Of a stretch of DNA of 64,000 nucleotides, positions 1-12,087 are shown piece after piece. The stretch is from assembly GCF_040054535.1 (NCBI RefSeq), contig NC_090797.1, positions 13,469,001-13,533,000 on the forward strand, given 5' to 3'. Within the stretch, counting starts at the first letter, position 1; each line of letters opens with the position of its first letter. The stretch is from Antennarius striatus (Eukaryota > Chordata > Actinopteri > Lophiiformes > Antennariidae). A model generated the notes under the pieces. That model was given only the letters and a program-made list of their open reading frames with translations, ran no database searches and had not been told where the DNA came from. Both the position numbers and the translations under genes were made by a program.

Positions 1-99
1 CAGACGTGTCCTGATGTACTGTGTTATGACTACGTTCCCATCAATGGGTTCATTAGGAGCATGTTTATCATCGCTAACAAATCCTCCGAGTTGGACAAT

Positions 100-966
100 A
101 AGGCCGTCTTCTACATCCTCTTCCTTCATGTCCTCTTTCACTACATCACACTTTCTTCCTCTCTTTCTTCGACGAACCTGACCCTGTCCAATTTCCACCG
201 GCAGCCTGTAAGTCAACAGCACCGATGGCGGTCGTTGTTAACCCGGGCCTCGACCGATCCTATTTGGAATTATAGGTTTGATTCGCATGTTTGCGAATCA
301 ACCATCGGCTGGGGTCCTGCTGCCTTTCTTCCTTCATGTCATAATACTGTTCCACCCCTCATCCGCCCATCTGCTGTGGACCTTCCTCTGTGGACCTGCA
401 CCTCCAAGCCCACCAGTATCACCCCCATCTATACATGTGCTGTGGACCTTCTCTTCCAAGCCCACCAGTACCACCCCTCATCTATCTATAGACTGGTGTA
501 CTGCTTCCTTTTTTCCTCCGTGCCGCCATACAGTCATCCACGCAGCTGTAATTGTGCCTTGACTGTAGCAATGGGGAACATAACTTTAACTATATTGACA
601 CTGACTCTATCTGGTCTATCTGCCACTCTCTCTCTTTCTGTCTCTTTTTCTCTTTCCCTGTTCTTATCTTCCTTTGATTTCTTTTCCACCCAACCGGTCA
701 AGGCGGATGGCTGCCTAAAAGAGTTTTTACCCGCCACTGTCGCTTATGCTTGCTCTTGAGGGTTCACTTGGGTTTCTCTGTCTGTTAAAGTGCTTTGAAA
801 TGTCTGTTGCCATGATTAAGCGCTATATAAATAAAACTTGATTGATTGATTGATTTAATTGATTTGGCAAAAGTTTTACGTTGGATGCCCTTCCTGATGC
901 AACCCTCTGTATTTATCTGGGCTTGGGACCAGCACAATAAGTCACTGGCTTGTGTCCTCTTGTGGA
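100..966 (-). mobile_element. Deleted RTE-type LINE relative
   Basis: Positions 206-300 and 856-966 together match 3891-4083, the 5' region of the intact-looking LINE to the right, in the same orientation. Positions 108-150 resemble part of that LINE's 3' coding end (around 1044-1105). This is therefore an internally deleted relative lying head-to-tail with the larger copy. A second repeat (about 300-855) is inserted inside it. No protein can be made from it. Confidence 0.55.
300..855 (+). mobile_element. Nested repeat with LINE-like 3' tail (GATT)n
   Basis: The right end reads as a pyrimidine-rich 3' UTR followed by AAGCGCTATATAAATAAAAC and a (TTGA/GATT)n tail, the usual form of L2/CR1-like LINE tails in fish. 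A second copy lies at about 46975-47850 and a short antisense piece at 33645-33690. The body contains imperfect internal repeats of a CCACCAGTA-CCACCCCTCAT type unit. It interrupts sequence that is continuous at 3960-3980. No reverse transcriptase is present, so it is a 5'-truncated LINE or a SINE using that tail. Confidence 0.6.
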
Positions 967-1001
967 TACATTTCCTCTTCTTTCCCTTTCGCCTTTTCCC
1001 T

Positions 1002-2991
1002 TCAGGGGTCGCCAGAGCGAATCAGCTGCCTCCATCTAACCCTGTCTTCTGCATCCTCTTCTCTCACACCAACTACCTTCATGTCCTCTTTCACTACATC
1101 CATAAACCTCCTCTTTGGTCTTCCTCTAGGCCTCCTGCCTGGCAGTTCAAAACTCAGCATCCTTCTACCAATATATCCGCTATCTCTCCTCTGGACATGT
1201 CCAAACCATCTCAGTCTGGCCTCTCTGACTTTATCTCCAAAACCTCTAACATGTGCTGTCCCTCTGATGTACTCATTCCTGATCCTATCCTTCCTGGTCA
1301 CTCCCAGAGAGAACCTCAGCATCTTCATCTCTGCTACCTCCAGCTCTGTCTCCTGTCTTTTCTTCAGTGACACTGTCTCTAGACCAAACAACATCGCTGG
1401 TCTCACCACAGTTTTGTACACCTTTCCTTTCATTTTAGCTGAAACTCTTCTATCACACATCACACCTGACACTTTCCTCCACCCGTTCCATCCTGCCTGG
1501 ACACGCTTCTTCACCTCTTTTCCACACCCACCATTGCTCTGGACTGTTGACCCTAAGTACTTAAAATCATCCATCTTCTTGATCTCTTCTCCCTGTAACC
1601 TCACTCTTCCACTTGGGTCCCTCTCATTCACACACATGTACTCTGTCTTACTGCGGCTAACCTTCATTCCTCTCCTTTCCAGGACAAACCTCCATCTCTC
1701 TAGCTTCTCCTCCACCTGTTCCCTGCTCTCACTGCAGATCACAATGTCATCTGCAAACATCATAGTCCATGGAGATTCCTGTCTAACCTCGTCTGTCAGC
1801 CTGTCCATCACCATAGCAACAAGAAGGGGCTCAGAGCTGATCCCTGATGGAGTCCCACCTCCACCTTGAACTCCTCTGTCACACCTACAGCACACCTCAC
1901 CACTGTCTTACAGTCCTCATACATGTCCTGCACTGCTCTAACATACTTCTCTGCCACTCCAGACTTCCTCATACAATACCACAGTTCCTCTCTGGGCACC
2001 CTGTCATAAGCTTTCTCCAGATCTACAAAAACACAATGTAGCTTCGTCTGTACTTCTCTATCAACATCCTCAAAGTAAATACTGCATCTGTAGTACTGTT
2101 TTTTAGTATGAAACCATACTGCTGCTCACAAATGTTCACTTCTGCCCTTAGTCTAGCTTCCACTACTCTTTCCCATAACTTCATTGTATGGCTCATCAGC
2201 TTTATTCCTCTGTAGTTGCCCCAACTCTGCAAATCTCCCTTTTTCTTAAAAATGGGCACCAGCACACTTCTCCTCCATTCCTCAGGCATCTTCTCACTAT
2301 CTAAGATCCTGTTGAACAACCCAGTCAGAAACTCTACTGCCACCTCACCTAGGCATTTCCAAACCTCTACAGGTATATCATCAGGACCGACTGCCTTTCC
2401 ACTCTTCATCCTCTTCAATGCCCTCCTCACTTCATCCTGACTAATCTTTGCTACTTCCTCGTCCACAACAGTCACCTCTTCTTGTTCTCTCTCATTTTCC
2501 TTGTCCATCAACTCTTCAAAGTAGTCTTTCCATCTTCCCATCACACCACTGGCACCTGTCAATAGACTTCCATCCCTATCTTTAATCACCCTAACCTGCT
2601 GCACGTCCTTCCCATCTCTGTCTCTCTGTTTTGCCAACCTGTATAGATCAGTCTCTCCCTCCTTACTGTCCAACCTAGCATACAAGTCATCATAAGCTCC
2701 TTGTTTGGCCTTTCCTACCTCTACCTTCACCTTACGCTGCATCTCCCTGTACTCCTGTCTACTCTCCTCAGTCTTCTCAGTGTCCCACTTCTTCTTAGCT
2801 AACCTCTTTCTCTGTATACACTCCTGTACCTCCTCATTCCACCACCAAGTCTCCTTATCTACTTTCCTTCCAGATGACGCACCAATTACTCTCCTACCCG
2901 TCTCCCTGATCACATTAGCTGTAGTTGTCCAGTCATCTGGAAGCACCTCCTGACCCCCCAGAGCCTGTCTTAACTCCTTCCTAAAAGTCAC
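1002..2991 (-). pseudogene. RTE LINE reverse transcriptase domain
   Basis: Minus-strand pieces at 2991-2023, 1999-1808 and 1895-1002 give, in order: the linker; finger/palm motifs VGPDDIPVEVWK and NYRGIKLMSHTMKLWERV; a QQYGF block; [12 protein letters not shown]; the catalytic FADDIVICSES near 1760; FKYLGSTVQSNG; and the C-terminal GRPKRRFMDVVKEDM region. The pieces are in different frames, and residues expected between the YGF block and PREELWY are absent. The FADD box is intact. The protein resembles sequences mis-annotated as genes in many fish genomes. Confidence 0.85.
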
Positions 2992-3169
2992 GCAACACTC
3001 TTACCTTTTCAGCTTCTACCATTTTGTCCTCCACTCTGTCTTTGTCCTCTTCATCTTCCTCACCACCAGTCATCCTACACACCACCATTCTAAGCTGCTT
3101 GCCTACACTCTCGCCTACCACTACTTTGTAGTCACTGATCTCCTTCAGGTTACACCGTCTACACAAGAT

Positions 3170-3775
3170 TTAGTCTACCTGTGTGCTCCTACCACCACTC
3201 TTATAGGTCACCCTATGTTCCTGCCTCTTCTGGAAGAAAGTATTCACTATAGCCATTTCCATCCTTTTTGCAAAATCAACTACCATCTGTCCTTCTGCGT
3301 TCCTCTCCTGGATACCAAACCTGCCCATCACCTCCTCATCACCTTTGTTTCCTGCACCAACATGTCCATTGAAGTCTGCACCAATGACAACTCTCTCACT
3401 TCTAGGCATGCTCTGCATCACTTTATCAAAGTCCAACCAGAATTTCTCCTTCTCCTCCAGCTCACATCCTACCTGTGGAGCATACCCACTAACAACATAG
3501 AACATCACACCTTCGATTTCTAGCTTCAGACTCATCACTCTATCTGACACTCTTTTTACCTCCAGGACATTCCTAACGAACTCCTCCTTCAAGATAACTC
3601 CTAATCCATTTCTCTTCCTATCTACACCATGATAGAACAACTTGAACCCTGTTCCTAAACCTCTAGCCTTGCTACCTTTCCACCTGGTCTTCTGGACACA
3701 CAGTATGTCTACCTTCCTTCTCTGCATCATGTCAACCAACTCTCTACCTTTTCCTGTCATAGTTCCAACATTCAA
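3170..3775 (-). pseudogene. RTE LINE endonuclease domain
   Basis: An open stretch of 201 codons starts NVGTMTGKGRELVDMMQRR, the usual first strand of an AP-like endonuclease. It nicks target DNA for target-primed reverse transcription. Visible blocks are CVQKTRWKG near residue 27 (normally QETRW, so the metal-binding Glu is Lys here), VVSGYAPQVG near 95, and VVIGADFNGHVG near 132 with its DFN motif. The frame ends at a stop where family members continue TQVDYILCRR; the remaining endonuclease tail is readable at 2981-3166. The Glu to Lys change alone should abolish nicking. Confidence 0.8.
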
Positions 3776-4083
3776 CGTCCCTACTCTCAGTCATATGCTC
3801 TTGGCGTTCCTCTTCTCTCTCTTCCTACGAACACACTTTCCTCCTCTCCTTCTTCGACCAACAGCAGTCCAATTTCCACCAGTGCCCTGTAGATCAACAG
3901 CGCCGCTGGCGGTCGTTGTTAACCCAGGCCTCGACCGATCCGGTAGGGAAGTCATAGGTCTGATTCGCATGTTTGATTTGGCAAAAGTTTTACGCCGGAT
4001 GACCTTCCTGACACAAGCCTCTGTATTTATACGGGCTTGGGACCGGCACAATAAGACACTAGCTTGTGTCCTCTTGTGGCTAC

Positions 4084-6730
4084 TTTTACAGGTTAATAAT
4101 ATGTTGTTACATGTCATGATCTGTTGAGCAGGTTGTCGATGAAAAACGGAAGTAGGAGTCAAATATCAGAGACTCACATGCATGTTTCGATCCAGGTTTG
4201 TTGAGAGTAAGTGTCAAAAAGTCAGAATCACCAGGACTTTTAATAATCAGCAGGACAAACATGTAATTCATCACAGTGCAGCAAGATCTGTGATCACTTA
4301 AAACGCTGTTGGCTCAGCTTTTCTTTTTTATTGTGGCATCATAATTCTGGACATTTGGAATCTGCACTAGCAGTATTACGATCTTCTTTTTGTTTCTGGG
4401 CTGGTAGATTAGCAGAGTTTCTCCATGATGTTTCTCTCTAAATGAAGGTGATAAAGACACAAGTCATAAAGGTGACTTTATTTACCACTTTTCCTTCGAT
4501 AAACATTAGGAAACACGATTAGTGACACTTTGAAGGGAACGCACCAAAGTCTTCCTCCTGTAATTTATTCTTATGCATCGTGTGTGAGTCTAACTTCTAT
4601 TAATGTTTTTTATCATTTGTGTAAAATCAAAGTACATTTTTCAAACGTATACATTCTATCTTTTGGGGTCTTTGTCAGCTTTTGATGTCGCAGTATGTGT
4701 GTGTGTGTGTATGTTTCTGTGGGCTATATTAATTTGGAGAACTTACTGCTGGACAAATCATACACACACACACACAGTGACTTATGGCAGGCGTGACACA
4801 CAAACTGTGTATTAATAGTTAACTCGTCTTTCATTCATCAGTCTCTCTTTTCTTCAGCTGCTTGATGAGATCACACACGCCACATGGGATATGGGTGATA
4901 TTAAATAACACAGAACGTCGTGCTGACACTGATCGTCTCCATGAAGCACCAAAGACACTCCATCAACACAGTCTGGATCTCATCTGGGCTCTTCTTCCTC
5001 TCCCGCGGGTAAACAATGAGAAACACATGGGTGGTTCTATGAATGAACACACACACATGCACGCACACACACACGCACACACACACACACACACAGACAC
5101 ACAGAGTCCTCTGACTCCACTGCACTGAAGGACAGAGCTGGGCTTATGGTCCACCTGGTTGGACAATTCTGTCTCGTCCTAGAAATAAAAAATGTGTTCT
5201 ATGTCTGAGTCTGTGCTTAGTCACAATTCGTGGTAATAATTCAAAGTTTGATCTGCACAGAAAAGATTTTAGTGAACAAGTTAAGAAAACACCTTCATAT
5301 GTCAGAGATCAAGAAATAAAAGCGTCTGAAAAAGAATCAGTCTGGTAAGACTTTTCCAAATAGTGTTAAATTCCAGGTGGAAAATTAATGATGTCTTTTA
5401 CAATTACAGGTTTGTTTTGTTGTTATATTAAATGATCAAAAATGACATTTATTTTTTAATTCTTTCTTAAAAATAATATTAATCATATCATTTTTGAGCA
5501 GCATGTAAAGATTTAACATATAGAATATATCACTTTTACTTTTATTTTAATTAATACAGATCAAGAAGATGGATGGATACAATAGAATTTTACACCACGG
5601 ATTAAATTACTATTAATGTCTAGAGACAGAAGAACATGTCTTCTTTTGATTTGTACTTATGTAAACGATACCGTGTTTGCTCATTGTTAGTTTCACATTA
5701 AAATAAAACATTTAAACGCTGCATCATGCCTTGTATCACCATCATAACATGGCCTGGTACCAGAGGGCTTCCATTATCAGTGACAGGTTATGTTGGAATC
5801 ATACACGCACGAGGTGAATCATACAATTCTCAGGCTCTTGAAAGCTTCCCCAGAGGTTGTCTAAAACTATAGTTGGCTTAGAACCTGCCTGAGTAAAAAA
5901 CCTCATTATTGGCTGTTGGTGAGAGGACACTCTTGTTTGATCTCCCACTGCTGAATAGATTATTAAAACAGTTGATGGAGTGTTTTTTTTTTCCCTCCCA
6001 TGCCATTAAAAGGAGGAGATTCTGGCACATAGTTACGTGTGATTCATATCTGGGAGAGGCTTCACACACAAACACACACACTTCCCCAAACTTGGAAGCT
6101 GACTGTAGTTTTGTGAGTGGCGGCAGCAACATCAAACAAACTGTGAATTAATGGAATATTCAACCCCCCCTTCCCCTAAGTTTAGACAAACTCCAAAGTT
6201 TCATCCACCTGAAGTAGACTGATTTGAAATTAAAGAGGCAGAACTGGATGCTGAGGCGTATTGAAGGGGATGGTTGTCAGACGAACATATGGCTAGTGAC
6301 AGAGTGGCTAACCAGTGGCCATATGCAATCATCTAATCATGTTTATGGCCATCAAAAAGCTGTGGATGATGATTGGCTCATCTGTAAAGCTGTCTGGCAT
6401 TTATATTTAAAGCATAAACTTGAGCATGTGCCTTTGTCTCGAAGCAATCTGCTGAGATTACTCCCATGTGTCCTGTCTAATAACATTCAAAATCACTTCT
6501 GTCTTGTCTCTTCACTACACTTTCTGCAATAATGTGCAAATAAGACAGAGGTGTGAAAGCATTTGAAGCTATCTTAGTAGAAGAAAGACATTCATCAGTC
6601 TATTTCAGCCAATTTTCAACTACCTTATTTTTGACTACAACATTTTTCCAGTTGATGAAAGATCTCTGTCAATTTAAGACAAATGTCAGGTTGATGGACA
6701 ACACAAGGAGGAGGATGCTCTAAAGCTCTG

Positions 6731-6732
<2 letters not shown>
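4084..6732. other. Intergenic DNA, no gene recognised
   Basis: The stretch is AT-rich, with short GT/CA runs near 4690-4715, 4762-4776 and 5047-5101. Open frames through the CA runs are low-complexity artefacts. A 35-codon minus-strand stretch near 4901-5020 is open but matches nothing I recognise. No splice-consistent coding exon is visible. Confidence 0.5.
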
Positions 6733-6804
<72 letters not shown>

Positions 6805-6812
6805 CACACACA
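6733..6812. repeat. (AT)n microsatellite with short (AC)n
   Basis: About 36 AT dinucleotides with one slip near 6794, followed by a few AC units. The apparent Tyr/Ile protein across it is a repeat artefact. Confidence 0.98.
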
Positions 6813-9249
6813 CTGTACATAGTACATATATGTATATGGTACGGAAAAGGAAATAAAAGGGTGACTAAACAGAATAAATATATACATTTATATGTATAGC
6901 TGTTCATTTGTTCACTATTTTTGACCAAGACATAAATATTGTCACACATTTGATGTGGAACGTTAAGATGGAGTTGATTTTTTGAGGTGACACAATGAGA
7001 AAACTGGAAATTTAATGTGGTTTGCATTTCCATAGTGGGAGCATCCCTGGGTACAAATGTTTACAAGATACACAATTAGATGATTTGAATGCATGTCATA
7101 TCAATTTATCTTATTTACTCCTCAGAAACTGAGAATGGAGGAATTCTGCGCTTGTTTGGAAATAACAATCCACAAAACAATAATTTTAATATGGATAAAA
7201 AAATTCTACTTTTTTTTATACATCTATCATATAGATTTGAGACTGATGCAGAAGATCTAATCCAAACATGACCAACTAACCGTAAGAACACAGATTAGAT
7301 ATCTTGTAGTGCTAGTCCATCTGTTTCACTGCATTGACGCCATCACAAAGCAATTGTCAGGCAAAACACAACTACAATCATAGAATCAGAATTACTCTTC
7401 CCAGTACTCAGCACTCACTACAATTCAAGTCAAATTCATTCAATCCAGCACCACAGCGTTGTGATCAGCTGCTTCTAGATCAACAATATTTGGGATTCCA
7501 TGAAAACCAGAAGAGCACAAAGAACAGCTTCAAGGTAGACGGATCAGGCTGCACGTCAAACAACACCCCATTGGGCTTGAGTTAGAGTTACAAACCAGCC
7601 TGCCAGTGTTAACAAACTGGTAAAGCTGCCTATCTGTCACATTTGCTTTATTAAGTAAGTTAACAATCTCATGAAGAGATTGGGTTCAAATGTCAGCAGA
7701 TTTGCATTAAATATTACATCTGAAATATCTAGTTTTCATTTAATTTAGCAGTGATGGAGTTGGCAATTCTGAAAAAAGTCTCTGCTAGCGCTTATAGCAA
7801 TATCCATAAGAGACAATAATGTAAGAGACTACAGGTATACTGCAGAGGTTCAGGCATGGATGCTGCCTGTTCTTTTCAGAGACTTGATGACATCACATTT
7901 AGTCATTTAGCAGACACTTTTATCCAAAGTGACTTGTAAGTGAGAGACGAAATCAAGCAATGCAATTGAGACCTATGTAAATAAAAATACTACCTTACAG
8001 TTATCAACTTGCAGTTCGAGTGTAGAGCTGGGGGGCAGTTAGAGGGAGAGGGAGAGAGGGATGTAAGCAGGAGAGAAGTAATAGAAACAGGAATGGAGGA
8101 GGAGAGGATGGGATGGTGAGGCAATAACGCTCAGAGCAAGTGTAACTTATTTATGTAAAATGTAAAATGCTCAAGACATCCAGCGTAACCTGTCAGATCA
8201 ACTGGGCCTGTGAGGTCCAGCTGAAAGCATCTGGTCAGCTTCTGGAAGGACTGAGGACTCATGGGAAATATAAAACCACTAACAACATCCCTGAGGACGT
8301 CCTGTTTCACCAGGCCGGAGTCGGTGATGTCACCCAGGGCGGTGTTCCTGCGTCTGACAGGTGGAAGAACACTCCGCCACACACAAGCGCTCGCTCGCTT
8401 TAATTGACATCACTTCAAAATGACAATGATGCGATTATGATAAAGAGGCAAAGAAAGAAATGGAGGATTTAGTAATTGATGAAAAGGATGAGTCTGTTGC
8501 TCCTCAACAAGGAATGAAATTGAGTTCCCTGGTTTTGGTTACCATGGAGAACATCCCAGTGCAGCTTTCAAATGTGAGAGAAGAGACTCCACCACGTTTC
8601 CCACAAATTAGTCCTGATTAACACACTAACTCAGGAGCTGATTTTTCTGGGCAAACATTTTAATTGGAAGTGTTCCCTCTGCCGTTTGCATCCTGACGTG
8701 CCACTTAGAGCCAATTTAACCCTCCGTCTTTGAAGAGGATAATGCAGGGGAGAGGGCCAGATGGTGATATGCAAACATGAGGAATAAAACACACAGTGTG
8801 ATTCAGACAGATCTGTACCTTGTGATAGAAGAGAGACCGAAGCCTCCTTAGCGGCAGCACTGATGAGGCATTAGAGCAAACACATCCTGGTCTCTGGTTC
8901 CTCCTCTTGACAAATGGAGTCAAATGTCAACTGGACACCTCTGAGAAACTTAACCTTTCAAATGCTGTAGGCTATTTTCTCTAGAATGTTCTGGAAGTAA
9001 ATAATATAGTGTAGCAATCAATATTTTTTATCAGTGTCCTACGGAAAATAATATCTATGTCTCCATCCACCTCTCCATATCCATGGTAACCAAAAAAAAA
9101 CCATATCAAAAACAGCTGATACCCATCAGCAGGCTGCAATCTACTAATGGTAAAACCTTGAACACTAGATAACCGTAACAATAACCGTACGCTAGCCGTA
9201 AGTATATCAGCATTAGCAGGTTTTTAGATGGAAAATTATATTCTTAATG
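6813..9249. other. Intergenic DNA with one dispersed repeat fragment
   Basis: At about 7883-7945 there is a fragment with the words CATTTAGTCATTTAGCAGAC and CTTTTATCCAAAGTGACTT, a repeat scattered through fish genomes whose parent element I cannot name with certainty. At 8030-8110 there is a GGGAGAG-rich purine stretch. The segment 8560-8720 contains several TTAATT-type words and might be conserved non-coding DNA. No coding gene is recognised. Confidence 0.45.
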
Positions 9250-10129
9250 CAGTGGTACCTCTACTTAAAATTTTCTATTACAAAACGCCTCAACAGGAAA
9301 ATATTGCCTCTAGTTACAAAAGAAATTTCAAGTTACGAAAGGTAAAAATACAGTATGTGCTGATACTCACAGCTCCCAAAGGTTCCTGAACGCAACATTC
9401 TTACAGCTGCTCTGCCAGTGGCTACTAGCTAGCATCCTGGCATCCCATTGGCTAAGAGGGACCTCTGTGTGGAGCTAGATAGGTGTCTATGCAGCGTCCT
9501 CGTCATGCGGCCCCCGACCCGTGAGGTGTTCTGATAGTTTTACTTAAATATATTAACTTTTAGAGTATTCACTATGAACCCCAAGAAAGTGAAGGAGAAA
9601 AGAGGAAAAGAAAAGATGAAGAAAAGAGTATAAACAGAGCAGGAGGTCATAGAAAAGCACGAACAAGGGATGCGTTTGGTTGATCTCGCCAAAGAATATG
9701 GCCGTAATGCATCTACAATCGACACGTTATTAAAACAAAAGGAAGTTTAAGGAGTTTAACGCATCGCGTGGGTGGTTGGAGAAGTTCAGAAGGAGGACTG
9801 GAATTCACTCTGTTGTTCGGCACCATGAGGCAGGAGCGAACGAACTAAAGAGGGAAAAAGGTAAATGACCATAATTTTTATTCTTTACTCTATTCTTTGT
9901 TTTTTATATTATGCACAACGCTCATCTATTGTGTAATAATCTAATTGTAACATGTATTTGTTACATGTTTTGATGCATTTTTATGCTTCATAAAACATTT
10001 ATGTCTGAATTTTTGGGGGCTTGGAACGGATTAGGGCATTTGCATGGAAAACGCGTCTCTAGTTACGAAATTTTCTACTTGCAAAATTTCTTCCCTAACC
10101 AATTAATTTTGTAAGTAGAGGTACCGCTG
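9250..10129 (+). mobile_element. pogo/Tigger-like DNA transposon, internally deleted (copy 1)
   Basis: The left end CAGTGGTACCTCTACTTA and right end TAAGTAGAGGTACCGCTG are inverted copies. A TA follows the right end, as expected for the Tc1/mariner-pogo superfamily; the left flank reads TG and is probably mutated. Inside is only the N-terminal DNA-binding part of a CENP-B/pogo-type transposase. The DDE catalytic core is missing. A sister copy at 43550-44444 shares ends, leader and protein fragment. Confidence 0.85.
9574..9750 (+). pseudogene. CENP-B/pogo-type HTH transposase fragment
   Basis: The frame from ATG 9574 reads MNPKKVKEKRGKEKMKKRV, then a stop, then continues in frame TEQEVIEKHEQGMRLVDLAK and EYGRNASTIDTLLKQKEV before another stop. 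The second block is a helix-turn-helix of the CENP-B N-terminal type (LAKEYGRNASTI is the recognition-helix region), which binds the transposon ends. At under 60 residues it is only the first DNA-binding motif of a protein usually about 500 residues long. Confidence 0.7.
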
Positions 10130-10171
10130 TATTTTGTTTTCAAGTTTCCTGAGCTTAAAGTTTCCCAACAG

Positions 10172-10490
10172 CACTGTGGCTGTGGTAACGCTGGGTAGCG
10201 CTGTCGCCACAGAGCAAGGCGGTTCCCGGTTAGCGTCCCGCTCAGTGCGAAGTTTTTAATGTTCTCCCAGTGTCTGCGTGGGTCCTTTCAAGGTTCTCCG
10301 GCTTCCTCCCACCTCCAAAAACATGCCCAGGTGAATTGGCCGGTTTCAAATCGTCCGTAGGTGTGAGTGTTTGCGTGCATGTTTGTCTGTCCTTCATGTG
10401 GCTCCTTCATGTGGAGTATAGTCTTCGTCACTCCCCGAGTCCGCTGGGATAGGCTCCAGCGACAGGGGAAGAAGCAGGTACTGATGATGA
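10172..10490 (+). repeat. SINE-like dispersed fish repeat with tRNA-like head
   Basis: The head has A-box and B-box-like words (GTAGCGCTGTCGCC, then a GGTTCCCGG-type word). It is followed by the recognisable body GTGTCTGCGTGGGT, CTCCGGCTTCCTCCCAC and GTAGGTGTGAGTG, and ends GGGATAGGCTCCAGCGAC. Another plus copy is at 25477-25745 and the antisense 3' end is at about 16209-16277. Confidence 0.65.
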
Positions 10491-12002
10491 ATGAACAAAT
10501 AATAATAAAAATAACTATTATTTAAAGCTGATTTGATTTGATAACCAATGTTTTATTATTAGCGTTTAGCAAGAAGCCCTCCTGTATTAACACATATGAA
10601 TTTATCATATCCACCTTAGTGCAGATTGGACTGATCTTGACATTATGGCTCACTAAAGCCTGGATTACCCAAGAACAGTCCATGTGAAACCAGAGATGTA
10701 TTATTGGAATTGTAGTGAATAATCTAATCTAGAAAGAAAGCAAACAGATGATAGACATTTAAATAATCAGTGTCACAGATGACCTTTAATGTCAAAACAT
10801 ATACGATATGAGCGCGGTTAAAAGCCCAGCTTTATCCCTTCTTTAACACAGACAGATTTAGTGTGTCTCCAGTGGGCATAGGAGTAAGTACACCAATTAA
10901 AATCATTGAAAATGAACCTGTCATACACAATCCTCCAGAGCCACGTCAACACATTCATCCTTATTTCTGTAGATTTGACTGCGGGCCAGAAGTTTTAAGT
11001 CAATCAGCTTTCGTCCTGAAACAACGGTTGACCACAAAAGTACGACGGATCCTGTCCTCGCCCAAAGACGACTTTCCACCACAGGGAATACTGAAAATTA
11101 TTGACTTTGAGCAGGATGGTTGATGTGTGTGTCTGTGTGTGTGACTGCCTGTGTGTGTCTGCTAAACATTCCCATATTCACGTTTAAAAAGGTGTGCATT
11201 CATGTAGGCACACTTTTTCAGGCAATTTGTGGTTTAAAAATTGCGATAGGCTGTTGACTCTCTTCGTACATGACCTACCTCAACATCTATATGTCATCAC
11301 ATCTATTCAAATTTAGTCAACATTTTATCAACTTGTTAATTTGACTGCTAACAATATCCTGTTCCCAGTCTTGGACTGGGAATCGATCATCTGGGTACGT
11401 TTGACTGTTGGCGGGCGACAGCCGATGAGTTCAGCGAGCATTTCACAGCCTTCTGATATTCTGACTGTTCTTTTTCCTATAAGACTTCTGTCTTTTGAAA
11501 GAGGTCAAATTGTTGCCGATGTCTGTTAGCTTGTTTCTTGGTTATACTGTATGTTTGTACTGTAGTCTGGATAACTCCAGATCCTGATGAATGGACAGAA
11601 TGATCTGTCTTTCCCATTGCCACAAAAAAAATAACAACTTTTGTTGAGTAATATTTATATTATTACTCAAGAGCATTTGCACCAAGCCATGCGTAGAACT
11701 ACTGAAATATTTTTCGCACAGATATGCAATCAACTAAATGCCATTCTAGTCAGTAATATGATTTCCCACCTTCATCTCAGCAAATATGTTAATGAATACA
11801 AACCAGTAATGCAGTTAGACATGATGCAAAAAAAACTACCATCATTCTTTAAGTTTAGAATTGTTGCACACACTAAGTGTATGAATGCAGGAGCACTGTG
11901 ATGCGATTAGTTATGTTAGTTATTCTATGCAGGAACAGGTAGAACACTCACCAAGTGAAAACAGGAAACCCAGCTCACTGACCTCTCAAGCAGTTCTCAT
12001 GC

Positions 12003-12005
<3 letters not shown>
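10491..12005. other. Intergenic DNA, no gene recognised
   Basis: An 86-codon open stretch at 10863-11123 has ordinary composition but no start context, splice sites or recognisable motif. I treat it as chance. Short GT runs lie at 11126-11160. Confidence 0.45.

Positions 12006-12084
<79 letters not shown>
12006..12084. repeat. (GT)n microsatellite
   Basis: About 39 uninterrupted GT units ending in GCGCAC. Confidence 0.98.

Positions 12085-12087
<3 letters not shown>

Larger units (their letters stand above)
967..4083 (-). mobile_element. RTE-type non-LTR retrotransposon (LINE), near full length, inactive
   Basis: Read on the minus strand, this holds an AP-like endonuclease (3775 to 3170), a linker, and a reverse transcriptase (2991 to about 1002). 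It has a short 5' leader down to 3776 and a short 3' end near 967. Endonuclease at the extreme N-terminus with a single polyprotein is typical of the RTE clade. Several frame breaks separate the pieces, part of the RT core is missing around 2000-2030, and the catalytic glutamate of the endonuclease is replaced. The leader sequence is repeated in direct orientation just past the 3' end (856-966), so another copy abuts it. Confidence 0.85.

Noticed and set aside
952-1869. 305-codon plus-strand frame
   Set aside because: Antisense of the RTE LINE reverse transcriptase, which reads sensibly on the minus strand.
4901-5166. Cys/Val- and His/Thr-rich open frames over CA/GT repeats (also near 12.0, 22.6, 23.4, 29.4 and 42.3 kb)
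   Set aside because: They are translations of dinucleotide repeats with no start context or splice sites.
10863-11123. 86-codon open stretch as a possible gene
   Set aside because: No recognisable motif, no splice sites and no promoter context; its length is expected by chance in 64 kb.
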